From NCBI GenBank assembly GCA_937872925.1, contig CALMUT010000358.1:1-48831 (forward strand): a stretch of 48,831 nt of DNA, given 5' to 3'. Position 1 is the first letter of the stretch. The number at the start of each line of letters is the position of its first letter. Shown here in pieces: positions 1 through 9,075 of the stretch. Under the pieces are notes generated by a model, which did not search any database, was not told where the DNA came from, and saw nothing but the letters and a program-made list of their open reading frames with translations. The DNA is from an uncultured Myxococcales bacterium (lineage in GTDB: Bacteria; Myxococcota_A; Polyangia; Polyangiales; Polyangiaceae). Made by a program: the position numbers and the translations under genes.

Positions 1-2
1 CG

Positions 3-326
3 ACTGCGACTGCGACTGCGACCGTGACCGCGACGGCGGTGACGGCGACGGCGACGAGCACGGCAACGCCGACAGAAGCAAAACCCGCCACCCCCGAAGT
101 CGCCGCGACACCCGCAGCAACGCAGAGCGCGCCGCCCGCGACGCCGGAGAAAGCACCGAACACGCAGGCACGACCCGCGGCGAAGGTGAAGCAGGTCGTG
201 AAGCCCGGCGGATCCGTTGCGGATCCGGAAGTCAAACCTCCATCGGAAGCAGCCACGGCAGCGCCCAACCCAAAACCGACGGCGCCCGCGCCCAAGCCGA
301 GCGATCCATTCGGTCGCGTTTTCTGA
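3..326 (+). CDS. C-terminal tail of a low-complexity protein (5' end outside window)
   Basis: This reading frame is open from the left edge and stops at TGA 324-326. Its first part is an alternating Thr-Ala tract made by near-perfect repeats of a GCGACT/GCGACG unit. A Pro/Ala/Lys-rich stretch follows and the protein ends in DPFGRVF. No enzymatic domain is visible in the part that is present. In Myxococcota such Pro/Ala/Thr-rich tails often end Hanks-type kinases, and the next gene is of the exported TPR/PEGA-like type often found beside those kinases, so a kinase C-terminus is a reasonable guess but unproven. An ATG at 24 is in frame but is probably internal. Confidence 0.6.
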   Translation, partial: TATATATVTATAVTATATSTATPTEAKPATPEVAATPAATQSAPPATPEKAPNTQARPAAKVKQVVKPGGSVADPEVKPPSEAATAAPNPKPTAPAPKPSDPFGRVF

Positions 327-355
327 AGTACTCAGTCACGTCAGCCAGTTTTCCC

Positions 356-1408
356 ATGAGAATTGCAACTCACGTTTTCGTTCTGTCTTTCGCCATTGCG
401 ACGTCGGCGATTGCTTCACCCAGCAGCCCCACGACTGCGGAACGGGAGCGTGCGCGGCAGCTATTCGAGCAGAGCAAACCCTTGCAGGACGCGGGAAACT
501 GCGTGCAGGCCGTCCGGCTGCTGACCGAGGCCTTCGCGCTGCACGAATCGCCGGATATCGCAGCAAACCTTGGAAGTTGCGAGGCTTCCCTGGGCAAGTA
601 CGCGGACGCGGCGGAGCACCTGCGATTTGCAAACGAACGGATGATGCCGAGCGCAGAGCCGGCACAGCGCGAGAAGCTCCAGACCGCCTTCGACATCGTG
701 AAGAAACAAGTCGCAGAGCTTGTGCTCGAGCTAAGCCCGTCGGACTCGGCGGTCAGCCTGAACGGCAAAGCGACCCTCGTGCGCGACGGCGTTGTGTTCC
801 TAAAGCCGGGCAAGCACACGATCACCGTGAGTGCGCCGGACCACCTCGCAAAGACGCTCGAGGTCGAGGTACAAAAAGGACAGCGGCGCGTGGAGACGAT
901 CGCGCTGGACAAGGATCCAGCGACGGCTGCAGCAGCGGGTGCCGCCGGATCCCCAGGGGTTGGAGGCGGTGTCGCGAACGGCGGCGCGAACGGCGAAGCG
1001 GGCACGCCAAGCGGACTCTCAACCCGCAACACAGTGGCGATCGTTGGCGGCGCGCTCACAGCCGTCGCCGTTGGCGCGGGGGTGTTCTTTGCCGTGCGTG
1101 CCTCCTCTGCCCAGGACGACGTGGACACGTTCAAGGCCACTGCCGTCCGGCAGCTTGGCGGGAATTGCCCGCGGGGTTCCAGCGCGCCGGTGTGTTTGGA
1201 CCTGGCAGACGCCGCCGACCAGCGCAACACAGCCAATCAAAACGCGACCATCGCTTTCGTCGCGGGCGGTGTGCTCGGGGCTGCTACGATCACGACGTAC
1301 TTGCTTTGGCCCACGAGCGACAAGAAGAACGGGCGAGCGCCAACACGCGTGGTGCCCGTAGTGTCCGCATCAGGCGTCGCACTGGGGCTACAGGGGTCGT
1401 TCTTTTGA
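356..1408 (+). CDS. exported TPR/PEGA-like domain protein with C-terminal membrane segments
   Basis: The 350-residue product starts at ATG 356 with a Sec-type signal (residues 1 to about 21, ending SAIA-SP). A helical TPR-like region follows (about 25-125: an ERARQLFEQSK helix, then NCVQAVRLLTEAF and GKYADAAEHL). Next is a small beta domain at about 125-180, with NGKATLVRDGVVFLKPGKHT and following strands, resembling PEGA/carboxypeptidase-regulatory folds. After a Gly/Ala linker there are two hydrophobic segments (about 222-245 and 297-320). This architecture recurs beside Ser/Thr kinase genes in Myxococcota. It lies 29 nt after the preceding low-complexity protein and 36 nt before the next lipoprotein, so the three may share a transcript. 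A role in envelope sensing or assembly is inference. Confidence 0.75.
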   Translation: MRIATHVFVLSFAIATSAIASPSSPTTAERERARQLFEQSKPLQDAGNCVQAVRLLTEAFALHESPDIAANLGSCEASLGKYADAAEHLRFANERMMPSAEPAQREKLQTAFDIVKKQVAELVLELSPSDSAVSLNGKATLVRDGVVFLKPGKHTITVSAPDHLAKTLEVEVQKGQRRVETIALDKDPATAAAAGAAGSPGVGGGVANGGANGEAGTPSGLSTRNTVAIVGGALTAVAVGAGVFFAVRASSAQDDVDTFKATAVRQLGGNCPRGSSAPVCLDLADAADQRNTANQNATIAFVAGGVLGAATITTYLLWPTSDKKNGRAPTRVVPVVSASGVALGLQGSFF

Positions 1409-1444
1409 TGAGCGCTGACTTCAGCGAAATGTGAGGGAACTAAG

Positions 1445-3034
1445 ATGCTTCGAACACTTGCGTGGAAAACCGTTGGGATCTGGACGTTGCTGCCTGCCGC
1501 AGGCCTTGTCGGTCTGGTTGCCTGTGGCCCAACCGAAACTAGCTGTGACGATGGCATCGGCTGCACCTCCACCGGCGGCACCTCCGGCGATTCGGGGCTC
1601 GGCGGCACAGACGGCGGCGGCACGGGTGGCACCGGCGGCACATCCGGCACGGGTGGCCAAGGTGGCACCGGCGGCGCGAGCGGTTCCGACGCGGGGGACG
1701 CCGCCACCTGTGACACGACGAAGAGCCCGAGCGAAGAGTCGTGTCTCGTCGCAGACGACTACGCGATTTTCGTTTCCGCAAGCGGCAGCGACAGCGCGGA
1801 TGGCTCAAAAGCCACGCCCGTCGCTTCATGGGAAAAGGCCCTCGAGCTCGGCAAAGCAGCCGGCAAGTTCGTCGTCGCGTGCAACGACGACTTCACGTCA
1901 CCCGTCGCGCTGACCAACGCGCACAGCGGCACGAAGCTGTACGGCGGTTTCAAGTGCACCGATTGGAGCTACGATTCTGCAAAGAAGACGAAGCTCGCCC
2001 CCAGCACCGAATCCATCGCGCTTTCCATGGATGGTTTGGTTGGCTTTCACGCCGAAGACGTCATCGTAGAAGCCAAGGACGCCACAACGGCGGGCGCGTC
2101 GAGTATTGCAGTCTTCGCCAACGCTTCGAGCGCCATCACGCTGAGCCGCGTCGAGATCAAAGCCGGCAAGGGCGCGGCGGGTGCGAACGCCGTGGTGACG
2201 CCCGTGACGTATCCGACGCAAGCTGCCCTGAACGGAAACAGCGCCAGTGGGACGACGGGCGGGGCACTCAAGACCTGCACTTGCACAGGTGGCGCGCCCA
2301 GCATTGGTGGGCAAGGCGGAAATGGACTTCCGCCGAACGGGCAGTCGGGAACCGATGGCGGCCCGAACCTTGGTGGCGGCAAGGGTGGTGTGTCGGCGCT
2401 GCCCGATTGCGCTGTTGGCAACGGGCTTGGCAAGTCCGGCGCGTCCCCGCCCGCGCCCACACCATCCGCCGGCGCGTCCACGCTCGGCACTCTCTCCGCA
2501 ACCGGTTGGACGCCATCAAACGGCACCAACGGAGGCTCAGGCTCGCCGGGTCAGGGTGGCGGAGGCGGTGCGAGCACCGCGACAGCAGGCGGAGGCGGTG
2601 GCGGCTGCGGCGGCTGCGGCGGCGCTGGAGGCCCGGGTGGGAAGGGCGGCGGCGCGAGCATCGCGTTACTGCTTCTCGACACGCCCATCACCCTCGACGC
2701 AACCATCACGCTCACCACCAGCGCAGCCGGCAAGGGCGGCAACGGCGCCGCGGGACAGCCGGGGCAAACGGAGTTCGGGTTCGGCGGCCTCCAGGCAGTC
2801 GGTGCTTGCTCGGGTGGCAACGGCGCTCCCGGCGGCGCGGGTGTCGCCGGCGGCGGCGCCGCAGGCGGCGTCAGTGCGGCGGTGGTGTGGAAGGGCGCAG
2901 CGACCGTGACGCCGACCATCAACGCGAGCACCACAGTGACCCTCGGCGCCAAGGGCGACAAGGGCGTCGGTGGCAAAGCGGGCACCAACGACGGCATCGA
3001 CGGCGTCGCGCAAAATGTCGTCGAGGTGAAGTGA
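1445..3034 (+). CDS. glycine-rich surface lipoprotein with DUF1565-like beta-helix segment
   Basis: The 529-residue product has an N-terminal lipoprotein signal, with a hydrophobic stretch ending LVGLVAC-G (Cys about residue 28). A Gly/Thr/Ser spacer follows, built of GGTGGT-type units. Residues about 100-240 begin with a DYAIFVSASGSDSADGSKATP signature and then show short repeating beta-strand patterns, as in DUF1565/right-handed beta-helix surface proteins. Residues about 240-520 are very Gly-rich (GGxGG and GAxG runs, PE_PGRS-like in look), with three CxC/CxxC spots. It is probably anchored to the outer membrane and surface exposed. No catalytic motif was recognised. The Gly codons are nearly all GGC/GGT, so the DNA is itself repetitive and could vary in length by slippage. 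Confidence 0.75.
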   Translation: MLRTLAWKTVGIWTLLPAAGLVGLVACGPTETSCDDGIGCTSTGGTSGDSGLGGTDGGGTGGTGGTSGTGGQGGTGGASGSDAGDAATCDTTKSPSEESCLVADDYAIFVSASGSDSADGSKATPVASWEKALELGKAAGKFVVACNDDFTSPVALTNAHSGTKLYGGFKCTDWSYDSAKKTKLAPSTESIALSMDGLVGFHAEDVIVEAKDATTAGASSIAVFANASSAITLSRVEIKAGKGAAGANAVVTPVTYPTQAALNGNSASGTTGGALKTCTCTGGAPSIGGQGGNGLPPNGQSGTDGGPNLGGGKGGVSALPDCAVGNGLGKSGASPPAPTPSAGASTLGTLSATGWTPSNGTNGGSGSPGQGGGGGASTATAGGGGGGCGGCGGAGGPGGKGGGASIALLLLDTPITLDATITLTTSAAGKGGNGAAGQPGQTEFGFGGLQAVGACSGGNGAPGGAGVAGGGAAGGVSAAVVWKGAATVTPTINASTTVTLGAKGDKGVGGKAGTNDGIDGVAQNVVEVK

Positions 3035-3076
3035 GCAGCGCGCACTAGCGGGAGAGACTCACGGTGTTTCCAGACA

Positions 3077-3095
3077 GGCGCGCGGGGGACGCGCC
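3077..3095. terminator. GC-rich hairpin between convergent genes
   Basis: GGCGCG (3077-3082) pairs with CGCGCC (3090-3095) around a 7-nt loop, in the 137-nt gap between two convergent genes. There is no T tract, so intrinsic termination is only possible, not shown. Confidence 0.3.
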
Positions 3096-3171
3096 GGACA
3101 CACTTCGACGTGCCGCTCGCTGACGAATTGCTCTGGCCACCACACCTTCGATGTCTCCGACGCAACTCAGT

Positions 3172-4413
3172 TCAAGGCCTGGGAACAACGTAGAAGTAGA
3201 CCACGAGGCCAGGAGTATCGCAGGGCGCCATGAGCACCGTCTTGCTGAAATCCTCGTTCACCAGTCCGCGGTGGCAACTCCCTATCCGGTCGTGATCTGA
3301 GATGTCCTCGTCCCAAACTTCGAACGAGATCCCGTTTCGAAGGCTTTGCGCAGTGAGCCCGCTCAGAACAGTGTCCTTCCACAGCGGTTTGAAGACGTCC
3401 TGCGGGCTTGAGCTTATTCCGGTTTCTGTTCCGACCGTAGCGATGACGAACGGATCGGGTGGGCTCCATCCGAACAATCCAACATCCCAGTCGTCGCCGT
3501 TTGACTTCTTGCTCGGCATCTCGCCCCGATGCACAACCAGGTCCCAGAGCACGGTGTCAGGGTCCGTGATCGGTTGTGTCGGCTGAACGCCGCCGGGTAC
3601 GCCGCGGTCGTAGCCGCCATAGCACTCAGACACCTCGGGGCAGTTCGCAGCGGAGCACAAGGCGTCGTGGGTCGGCCCGGGGCACGCGGCATCCAGGCAA
3701 AGACTGCCGGGGTCCGTTGCCGAAAGACAGTTGGAGCAGTCCTCGCCCGTTGGTTCCGCTGAGCACACGCCGTTCCCAAGTTCACCAAGCTTCGGGCAAG
3801 TCATCTCACCGCACGAGAAAAGCGACCCAGCCAGGTCCACAACGTTCGCGAGGAATTCGACGGCCCCCGACGCAAGTAGCGTTCCGGGTTCGGCCGGGCA
3901 TTGCCTGATCTGCTCAAGAAATGGTTCGTCACACGGCGTGGTGTTGGTAAGCCAGCTGCAACCCTTTGTAGGGCCTGAGCACATCGAGTAGCAGGCGTCG
4001 TGCAGTTTGCACAGCTCATTCATGCATTGGCTAACCGCCGGCGTTTTGAGCTTGGCAAGTCCGTGTCCGGGACCGCAGTAGAAGTCGGGGCCATCGTCCG
4101 AGTGGAGTGCCTGCGGAGCGGACTCTCCAGGCGGTGCACATCCCGCGAGCACGTACACTTCCTCAACGAATTCCGAAAACCGCGCCGGGTCTGTCCAGAC
4201 ACCGGCGTCAAAAACTGCTCCCTTCGCCTCCAAGTTTGATCGCGCCTGCTGATAGATCATTTGGCGCTCAGCCGCTGTCAGATCCTCCGCACCACAGGCT
4301 GGCGTGGTGCTGCCGGCTCCGCCACTAGCCCCGTCGTCGGGGTCTCCCACCTGCACAATGCAAGCGCTGGGCACTGCCGCGAGCAGCGCAAGGACTCCGA
4401 CTAACCGCCGCAT
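3172..4413 (-). CDS. secreted lipoprotein: phospholipase A2-like core plus C2-like domain
   Basis: Start ATG at 4413 is chosen because it places a lipoprotein signal first: MRRLVGVLALLAAVPSAC, with SAC as lipobox; upstream in-frame codons are not signal-like. The 413-residue product has a Gly/Ser linker, then at about 105-140 a YCGPGHG loop followed by CKLHDACYSMC. This is the phospholipase A2 arrangement of a calcium-loop-like CGxGG/CGPGHG and the catalytic His-Asp within CxxHDxCY. Several Cys-rich clusters follow (about 165-270). The last about 130 residues (DPFVIATVG, LWKDTVLSG, FEVWDEDISDHDRIG) read like a C2 calcium/lipid-binding domain, with several acidic loop residues. The predicted activity is calcium-dependent lipid binding and ester hydrolysis at the outer membrane or outside the cell. 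The PLA2 motif is clear; full activity is inference. Confidence 0.7.
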   Translation of the reverse strand: MRRLVGVLALLAAVPSACIVQVGDPDDGASGGAGSTTPACGAEDLTAAERQMIYQQARSNLEAKGAVFDAGVWTDPARFSEFVEEVYVLAGCAPPGESAPQALHSDDGPDFYCGPGHGLAKLKTPAVSQCMNELCKLHDACYSMCSGPTKGCSWLTNTTPCDEPFLEQIRQCPAEPGTLLASGAVEFLANVVDLAGSLFSCGEMTCPKLGELGNGVCSAEPTGEDCSNCLSATDPGSLCLDAACPGPTHDALCSAANCPEVSECYGGYDRGVPGGVQPTQPITDPDTVLWDLVVHRGEMPSKKSNGDDWDVGLFGWSPPDPFVIATVGTETGISSSPQDVFKPLWKDTVLSGLTAQSLRNGISFEVWDEDISDHDRIGSCHRGLVNEDFSKTVLMAPCDTPGLVVYFYVVPRP

Positions 4414-4638
4414 GCCGCCAGGGTACCATCGGAGTCGGCGGCGTTCATGTCCGCCCCGCCGCGCGCGCTGAACGCAGTCCCGATCCCACCCGTCGGCCAC
4501 AGCCATTCGCCCAGTTCGCGCCCGCTAACCACTTGACTTCGCCGGACAAAGTTTCCAGTTGTGCCAACTCTGCTCAACTTCGCGGGTGGGCGTCTCTTCC
4601 CCACGGCGCCTCTGTTCTCCGCGGCGGGTACGTTCCTG

Positions 4639-5616
4639 TCAACGCGCGCTCGCGCTCCGAAAGATCTCCGTGCGATGGAACTCCAGGAAGCGCTCCTGTT
4701 CGTCGTTGAAGCGCCCGACCTCAGGTGGTCGGTCCGGATCTACGCCGAGCTTCACGAGGCTCGCCTCGTCGGCCACATCCGAAACGAGCAGCTTTCCGTC
4801 CCCAAAAGAAATGAATCCACGATCGAACAAGAAGTCCGCCTGCGGAGCCAGCATCAGTCCGTTGTTTGCGCTCAATCGCTCATCGTTTGCGGCGTGGCGC
4901 CATGGTTTGATGTGGCTCGCAATGAGATAGGCGCCGTTGTCTACACGCGTCACGCGACATTGGCGCTCCACCTGAGCAACCTTGCTCCGAAAGATGCCTT
5001 GGCCTCGACGTGCCCGAATGAGTGCTTCGCGCTCGGTGCTCTGGATCTGCATCTCGCCGAGTTCCGCAATGATATGTCGCTCCCACGTCAGCCGCTCGCG
5101 CTCCTCAAGAGAGGCAACTTGGGCCGCCCGTGCATCATGGACAAACACCTGGCCCGAAGCCGGACCAAGCGCGCGCAAGAAGAGTTCTCCGAGCTTCTTC
5201 GGCAGCGCGGCGAGGTACACGGTCTGCAGTCCCTTCCCTGTCCCCCTGTGCAGCGGCGAATACTTCTCCGGTAGCAGCGGCTGGACCTTCAGCCAAAGCC
5301 CCGCATCCCTTGGAGATACCGGACGGGCGGCGAGTCGGTACTCGACATCAGCACGGTACCCAATTTGGCTCCAGTTTCTCCCGACGTCGCCGAACTCCGC
5401 TGGCTTTGGCGCGTCGTAGCCAAATGATTGAAGCACACCAAACGCGCGGATCGCCGTGTCCCAGTACGAGAACACGATGTCGCCCGGAGCAACGGCTTTC
5501 ATGTTGTCGTAGAACTGATTCCGCGCGTTGTCAGCGCGCCGTTTGGGGGACCAGAGGTAGCCGCCCGAAATCTCGTGCCGGTGCGTCTGCTTCTGATTCA
5601 CCCACCAGTAGCGCAT
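4639..5616 (-). CDS. EVE-like domain / HNH endonuclease fusion
   Basis: The 325-residue product begins MRYWWVNQKQTH and continues with GGYLWSPKR and the APGDIVFSYWD block, typical of EVE/PUA-like domains that bind modified bases. The C-terminal half holds an HNH nuclease of the HNH_2 type: CRVTRV, then ASHIKPWR (about 230-237), an ER...NGLMLAPQADFLFD block (about 245-262) and GFISF. Known EVE-HNH fusions are modification-dependent restriction enzymes. It is the last gene of the minus-strand operon, starting 11 nt after mcrC stops, so it is very probably co-transcribed with mcrBC. Its likely job is cleavage of DNA carrying modified cytosines. The exact modification it reads cannot be told from sequence. 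Confidence 0.85.
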   Translation of the reverse strand: MRYWWVNQKQTHRHEISGGYLWSPKRRADNARNQFYDNMKAVAPGDIVFSYWDTAIRAFGVLQSFGYDAPKPAEFGDVGRNWSQIGYRADVEYRLAARPVSPRDAGLWLKVQPLLPEKYSPLHRGTGKGLQTVYLAALPKKLGELFLRALGPASGQVFVHDARAAQVASLEERERLTWERHIIAELGEMQIQSTEREALIRARRGQGIFRSKVAQVERQCRVTRVDNGAYLIASHIKPWRHAANDERLSANNGLMLAPQADFLFDRGFISFGDGKLLVSDVADEASLVKLGVDPDRPPEVGRFNDEQERFLEFHRTEIFRSASAR

Positions 5617-5627
5617 TAGACTTCAGT

Positions 5628-6962
5628 CTAGCGCACGGCCTGTTTGCCGTACGCCTCTGATTGCTTGGCGGACGACCCCACACCCGACACCGGGGCGAAG
5701 CGGGCAACAAGGGTTCGTACTTCCTCCTGCACCAGCGCGGTCGAGATCCCGCTGGGCGCAAACAAGCCGAGCTGCACCAGCTCGCAGTCGTGGCCACGGT
5801 TCACGAAGCTGCCGCGCGCGCCGTGAGCCTCGCTTCCCGTTCCCGGGTAGATCAGCACTGAGCGGGAAGCGCCAAAGAGCTCGTTGTAGACGAACATCTG
5901 CTTCAGGTCCGCGTCGGCCGGCGTTGGCGTTTCAAGCACCTTCCACTTCGTGTCTGCGACCAATACCGCCGCGCCGGTATTTGCATCGCGCAGGACAATG
6001 TCCGGACGTACGGTCTTCGCGGTATTCCCGCTTGCTTTCCAGAAGGGCCGGGCCTCCTGGGTGCTCACTTCCACGCCTGGCACACGCGCACGCTTGAAAA
6101 GCGCAGCAACGTATCGCTCCCAAAGGACGTTCATGTCGAAGAGCAACGCGAACACTGGAGCCGCGCCTGAGCGCAACTCAGGCACATGTTGTTGCAGGAT
6201 CATCCGCGCGAACACCAGCGCGCTCCGATAGCGCTCGGTTCGTCTGGTAGTGGTGATGCGTTCGAAAGTGGCAGCCGCGACACGGATCGTCGACACGTCT
6301 TGGAAGCGCTCGGCGCACACGGCAATCCTGGCGCGCAGCGCCGACGAGAGCGGAAGGCTACCAAGCACCGCGACCGCGGCACCAAGGACTTGATTGACCA
6401 GAACGTCCCGATCGAAGGTTGTGTAGCGAACGAAGAATCGATCTGCGCGCACTAAGTTCTCACGCAGGTTCTCACGGACCAGCAAGCGCCCGCGAAAAGC
6501 CGAGGAGCTAGACTCTTCGCTGCGGTATCCCTTGACGAGACCGTCGTGCAGCAAACGCTCGACCTCCTCGATGAATCGCATCGCAACGAGTTCCATCAGG
6601 CTTGCGCGAGCAACACTTTGCATAGCTGACGTAGGGCTGTGGAGTCGCAGCCCAGTGGCCACCCGCAGCATCTCGAGCAGGGCATTCCGCCAGCGCAGCC
6701 GCTGGTCCTCCCGGGCCACTAGGCGGTCCGCCTTCGGTAAGATCTCGATTCCGAGTTCACCGACCTGGACGTAGCCAACAAAATGCTGCGCTCCGATTCG
6801 CTGGTATCCAACACCAAAGTATCGTTGCGAGTGCGTGTCGTTGAACCGGGCGAGCGCGTCGACATGGCGCTGAGTGAGGAACGACTCAGCGCCGTCGACG
6901 CTCCGCAGCTTTTGTCCGACACGAAGCGTTTCATGCTCGAAGATCCTAATTGTCTTCGACAT
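5628..6962 (-). CDS. mcrC: McrC-like nuclease subunit of a McrBC restriction system
   Basis: The 444-residue protein has the McrC N-terminal pattern (about 60-90: YVQVGELGIEILPKADR, then RWRNALLEML) and a C-terminal PD-(D/E)xK nuclease core: VRPDIVL at about 320 and LVADTKWK at about 337 supply the Asp and DxK residues. In McrBC, McrC docks on the McrB GTPase ring and cuts DNA between two modified sites. The start overlaps the end of mcrB by 17 nt, in keeping with coupled translation. The family assignment is firm; its modified-base target would be set by McrB or other partners. Confidence 0.9.
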   Translation of the reverse strand: MSKTIRIFEHETLRVGQKLRSVDGAESFLTQRHVDALARFNDTHSQRYFGVGYQRIGAQHFVGYVQVGELGIEILPKADRLVAREDQRLRWRNALLEMLRVATGLRLHSPTSAMQSVARASLMELVAMRFIEEVERLLHDGLVKGYRSEESSSSAFRGRLLVRENLRENLVRADRFFVRYTTFDRDVLVNQVLGAAVAVLGSLPLSSALRARIAVCAERFQDVSTIRVAAATFERITTTRRTERYRSALVFARMILQQHVPELRSGAAPVFALLFDMNVLWERYVAALFKRARVPGVEVSTQEARPFWKASGNTAKTVRPDIVLRDANTGAAVLVADTKWKVLETPTPADADLKQMFVYNELFGASRSVLIYPGTGSEAHGARGSFVNRGHDCELVQLGLFAPSGISTALVQEEVRTLVARFAPVSGVGSSAKQSEAYGKQAVR

Positions 6963-9075
6963 GTTCGTAGATGCGGCGAAAAGACAGGGTGGTTAGTTCT
7001 GACACCGGCGTCAGCTCATAGGTCGTTCGCTCGCCAAGTGCCTCACGGTCTTCGTGAGGGAACTCAGAAAGCGGCACGGCTCCGTGCTCGCGTCGCCGGA
7101 CGAACTCAGCGCCAAGCACCAGCCCAATTTTGCCCCAGTCGCCGAAGAAGTACTCCTGCAGCAGGGGCAAGATGTTGCGAGCGAACACTCGCTTCAAGGC
7201 GTCCAAACTCGGGTCGTCGCGCAGCGGCAACAAGAACGCGTGGCCGATTGCGTGGTCCCGATCGTACAACTTCTCGAGCCGTCGATTGATCGTCCTGAGC
7301 ATCGAGGCGGGATCGATCTTGCCTTCAACTTCGAAGTCGAGCAACTCAGGTCGTGGTGGCAATTCCTCGAAGTCAAAGCGCCGCCGAAGGGCCGTGTCGA
7401 GCGCTTCCACGCTTCGATCTGCCGTGTTCATCGTGCCAATCACGTGGAGGTTCGACGGAACACCGAAGAGCGTCCGGGAGTACGGAAGCTTCACGATGAG
7501 CTCGCGCTCCGCTCCAAGTCTCTTGTCCGGCTCCAACAACGTGATCAGTTCGCCGAACACTCGCGCCACATTGCCGCGATTGATCTCGTCAATGAACACC
7601 GCAAAGTGTGGCGCCGAGGCGAGCAGCGCCGTTCTTTCGGTGGAGGGAATCCGGCAGAATTCATCAATTCCGCCGTCGAATCCCGTTAGCCGGATTGCCG
7701 CCAGTACCGACCGCGTGAACACCCCCTGTTCCAGCACGTAGCGCAGACCTGATTCCCCAAGCTCGCTTTCCGCATCCGCGCTCAGCCGCGGCCGGATCCC
7801 CTCGATGAAGTCTTCATAGGCGTACGCCTGGTGGAACGTGATGAACTCGTAGTCTTGGAGCGGCTCGCGTTTCTCGCCGTCGCCTTTCAACTCCCCGATC
7901 ACCTCTTCTACCTCCTCAGGCAGGGGACGAACAAAGCTCCAAACGCTTCCCGCTTTTTTGTCGAAGATGAGGGGATTGACCCGGGACTTGTAGTTGACGG
8001 TCTCGCTTTCTTCAACGGTATGTGACTGCAAACTGCCCCAGACCATCTGGCGCGCGGCGGTTGGAATGCCGGCTGCAGCGTGCTTCGCCTTCACATAGGG
8101 GTGCGCGTAAATGTCTGTCGCTTTCGCTTCTCCCCCGAGATCGTGAAGCGCAGCGGCGATTGTCTGAAACCACGTCAGCTCCGCAAAGCGCTCGGCTGGC
8201 GCTGGGCGCGGGTCTTCCGCGGGCGCGCGTGTAAACTTTGGCACCAGGTGTTCGCGGAGCTTGTACGTCTTTCCGGTTCCCGGTGGCCCATACAGAATCA
8301 AATTCAGCGGTTCCGGAAAGTCCGAGGTTGCCTCGTCCTCCGCCGGTTCGCGATCTTCATCGTCGTTTGCTTCGTCACCCTCGTCTTCCTCGTCGGGTTC
8401 GCCGACCGCGATCAGGCCCGCCGTATCTACTAGCGGTCGGCCGCGTTCGTTGGCAGACGCGCTTCTGTCGATGAACTCCAGTTTTAGGAGCGACAGATGG
8501 ATCGCGCGGCGAAACGCGATCTCTGCGCTCGGCCACACATTGCCTTCCGGCATTTCAATTTCGAACACCTGCACGAAAGCGCGAGAGAGCAACGGCAGTC
8601 CAGACTCAGCGACCAAGCGTTTTAGCTCTTGATTGACCCGAGCGGCCTGGGTGCTGTCGCGCCCCTTGCGCTTCACGAGCGAGATGTTGCCGGGAGCACC
8701 GACCTTGTCACCATCTGCGCCGTCGCCGATGAGGTTGGTCAAACTTATCCAGAGCAGTTCTTGTCGCCGTGCCTTGAGGCCCACGCGAATGGCGACCCGC
8801 TGTCGATCGCGGTCGCGTGCCTGCCAAAACTCAGCGCTGACTGCCAGGGCGCAGGCTCCGCCGGGCCAGGAACAATTGACCACGACCGGCGCCGGCCACG
8901 GCCCGTCGACCGTTTCGTCCACGCCTTGCACGCCTGCATCGGGCCAGGCGCGTGCATCCCCAGGTGCCACCTGACAGCTGACTTTGGTCCCGGCCACATC
9001 GAGTTCGACGGCGCGCGCGCCCTGGAGCACGTTCCGAACTGCGCGCAGAGCGATCTTGTTGGCGTCTGGCCTCAT
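6946..9075 (-). CDS. mcrB: McrB-like AAA+ GTPase with atypical N-terminal domain
   Basis: Start ATG 9075 overlaps the upstream HNH stop in an ATGA, giving a 709-residue protein. The C-terminal AAA+ domain carries Walker A GPPGTGKTY (about 262-270), Walker B FIDEINRGN (about 492-500), and the McrB-type GTMNTADRS (about 546-554) followed by ALRRRF with the arginine finger. The NTAD signature is the mark of McrB GTPases. An acidic linker (EDEGDEANDDEDREPAEDE, about 230-250) precedes the ATPase. Residues 1-230 do not resemble the DUF3578 or other common McrB reading heads; they contain a conserved-looking LLWISLTNLIGDG patch and a GNISLVKRKGRD segment. The protein should translocate DNA and direct McrC. 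The base recognised is unknown. Confidence 0.9.
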   Translation of the reverse strand: MRPDANKIALRAVRNVLQGARAVELDVAGTKVSCQVAPGDARAWPDAGVQGVDETVDGPWPAPVVVNCSWPGGACALAVSAEFWQARDRDRQRVAIRVGLKARRQELLWISLTNLIGDGADGDKVGAPGNISLVKRKGRDSTQAARVNQELKRLVAESGLPLLSRAFVQVFEIEMPEGNVWPSAEIAFRRAIHLSLLKLEFIDRSASANERGRPLVDTAGLIAVGEPDEEDEGDEANDDEDREPAEDEATSDFPEPLNLILYGPPGTGKTYKLREHLVPKFTRAPAEDPRPAPAERFAELTWFQTIAAALHDLGGEAKATDIYAHPYVKAKHAAAGIPTAARQMVWGSLQSHTVEESETVNYKSRVNPLIFDKKAGSVWSFVRPLPEEVEEVIGELKGDGEKREPLQDYEFITFHQAYAYEDFIEGIRPRLSADAESELGESGLRYVLEQGVFTRSVLAAIRLTGFDGGIDEFCRIPSTERTALLASAPHFAVFIDEINRGNVARVFGELITLLEPDKRLGAERELIVKLPYSRTLFGVPSNLHVIGTMNTADRSVEALDTALRRRFDFEELPPRPELLDFEVEGKIDPASMLRTINRRLEKLYDRDHAIGHAFLLPLRDDPSLDALKRVFARNILPLLQEYFFGDWGKIGLVLGAEFVRRREHGAVPLSEFPHEDREALGERTTYELTPVSELTTLSFRRIYEHVEDN

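Noticed and set aside
1560..1690. Repeated GGCACC/GGTGGC units as a possible CRISPR or regulatory repeat
   Set aside because: The repeats are codons of a Gly/Thr linker in a lipoprotein, with no spacer structure.
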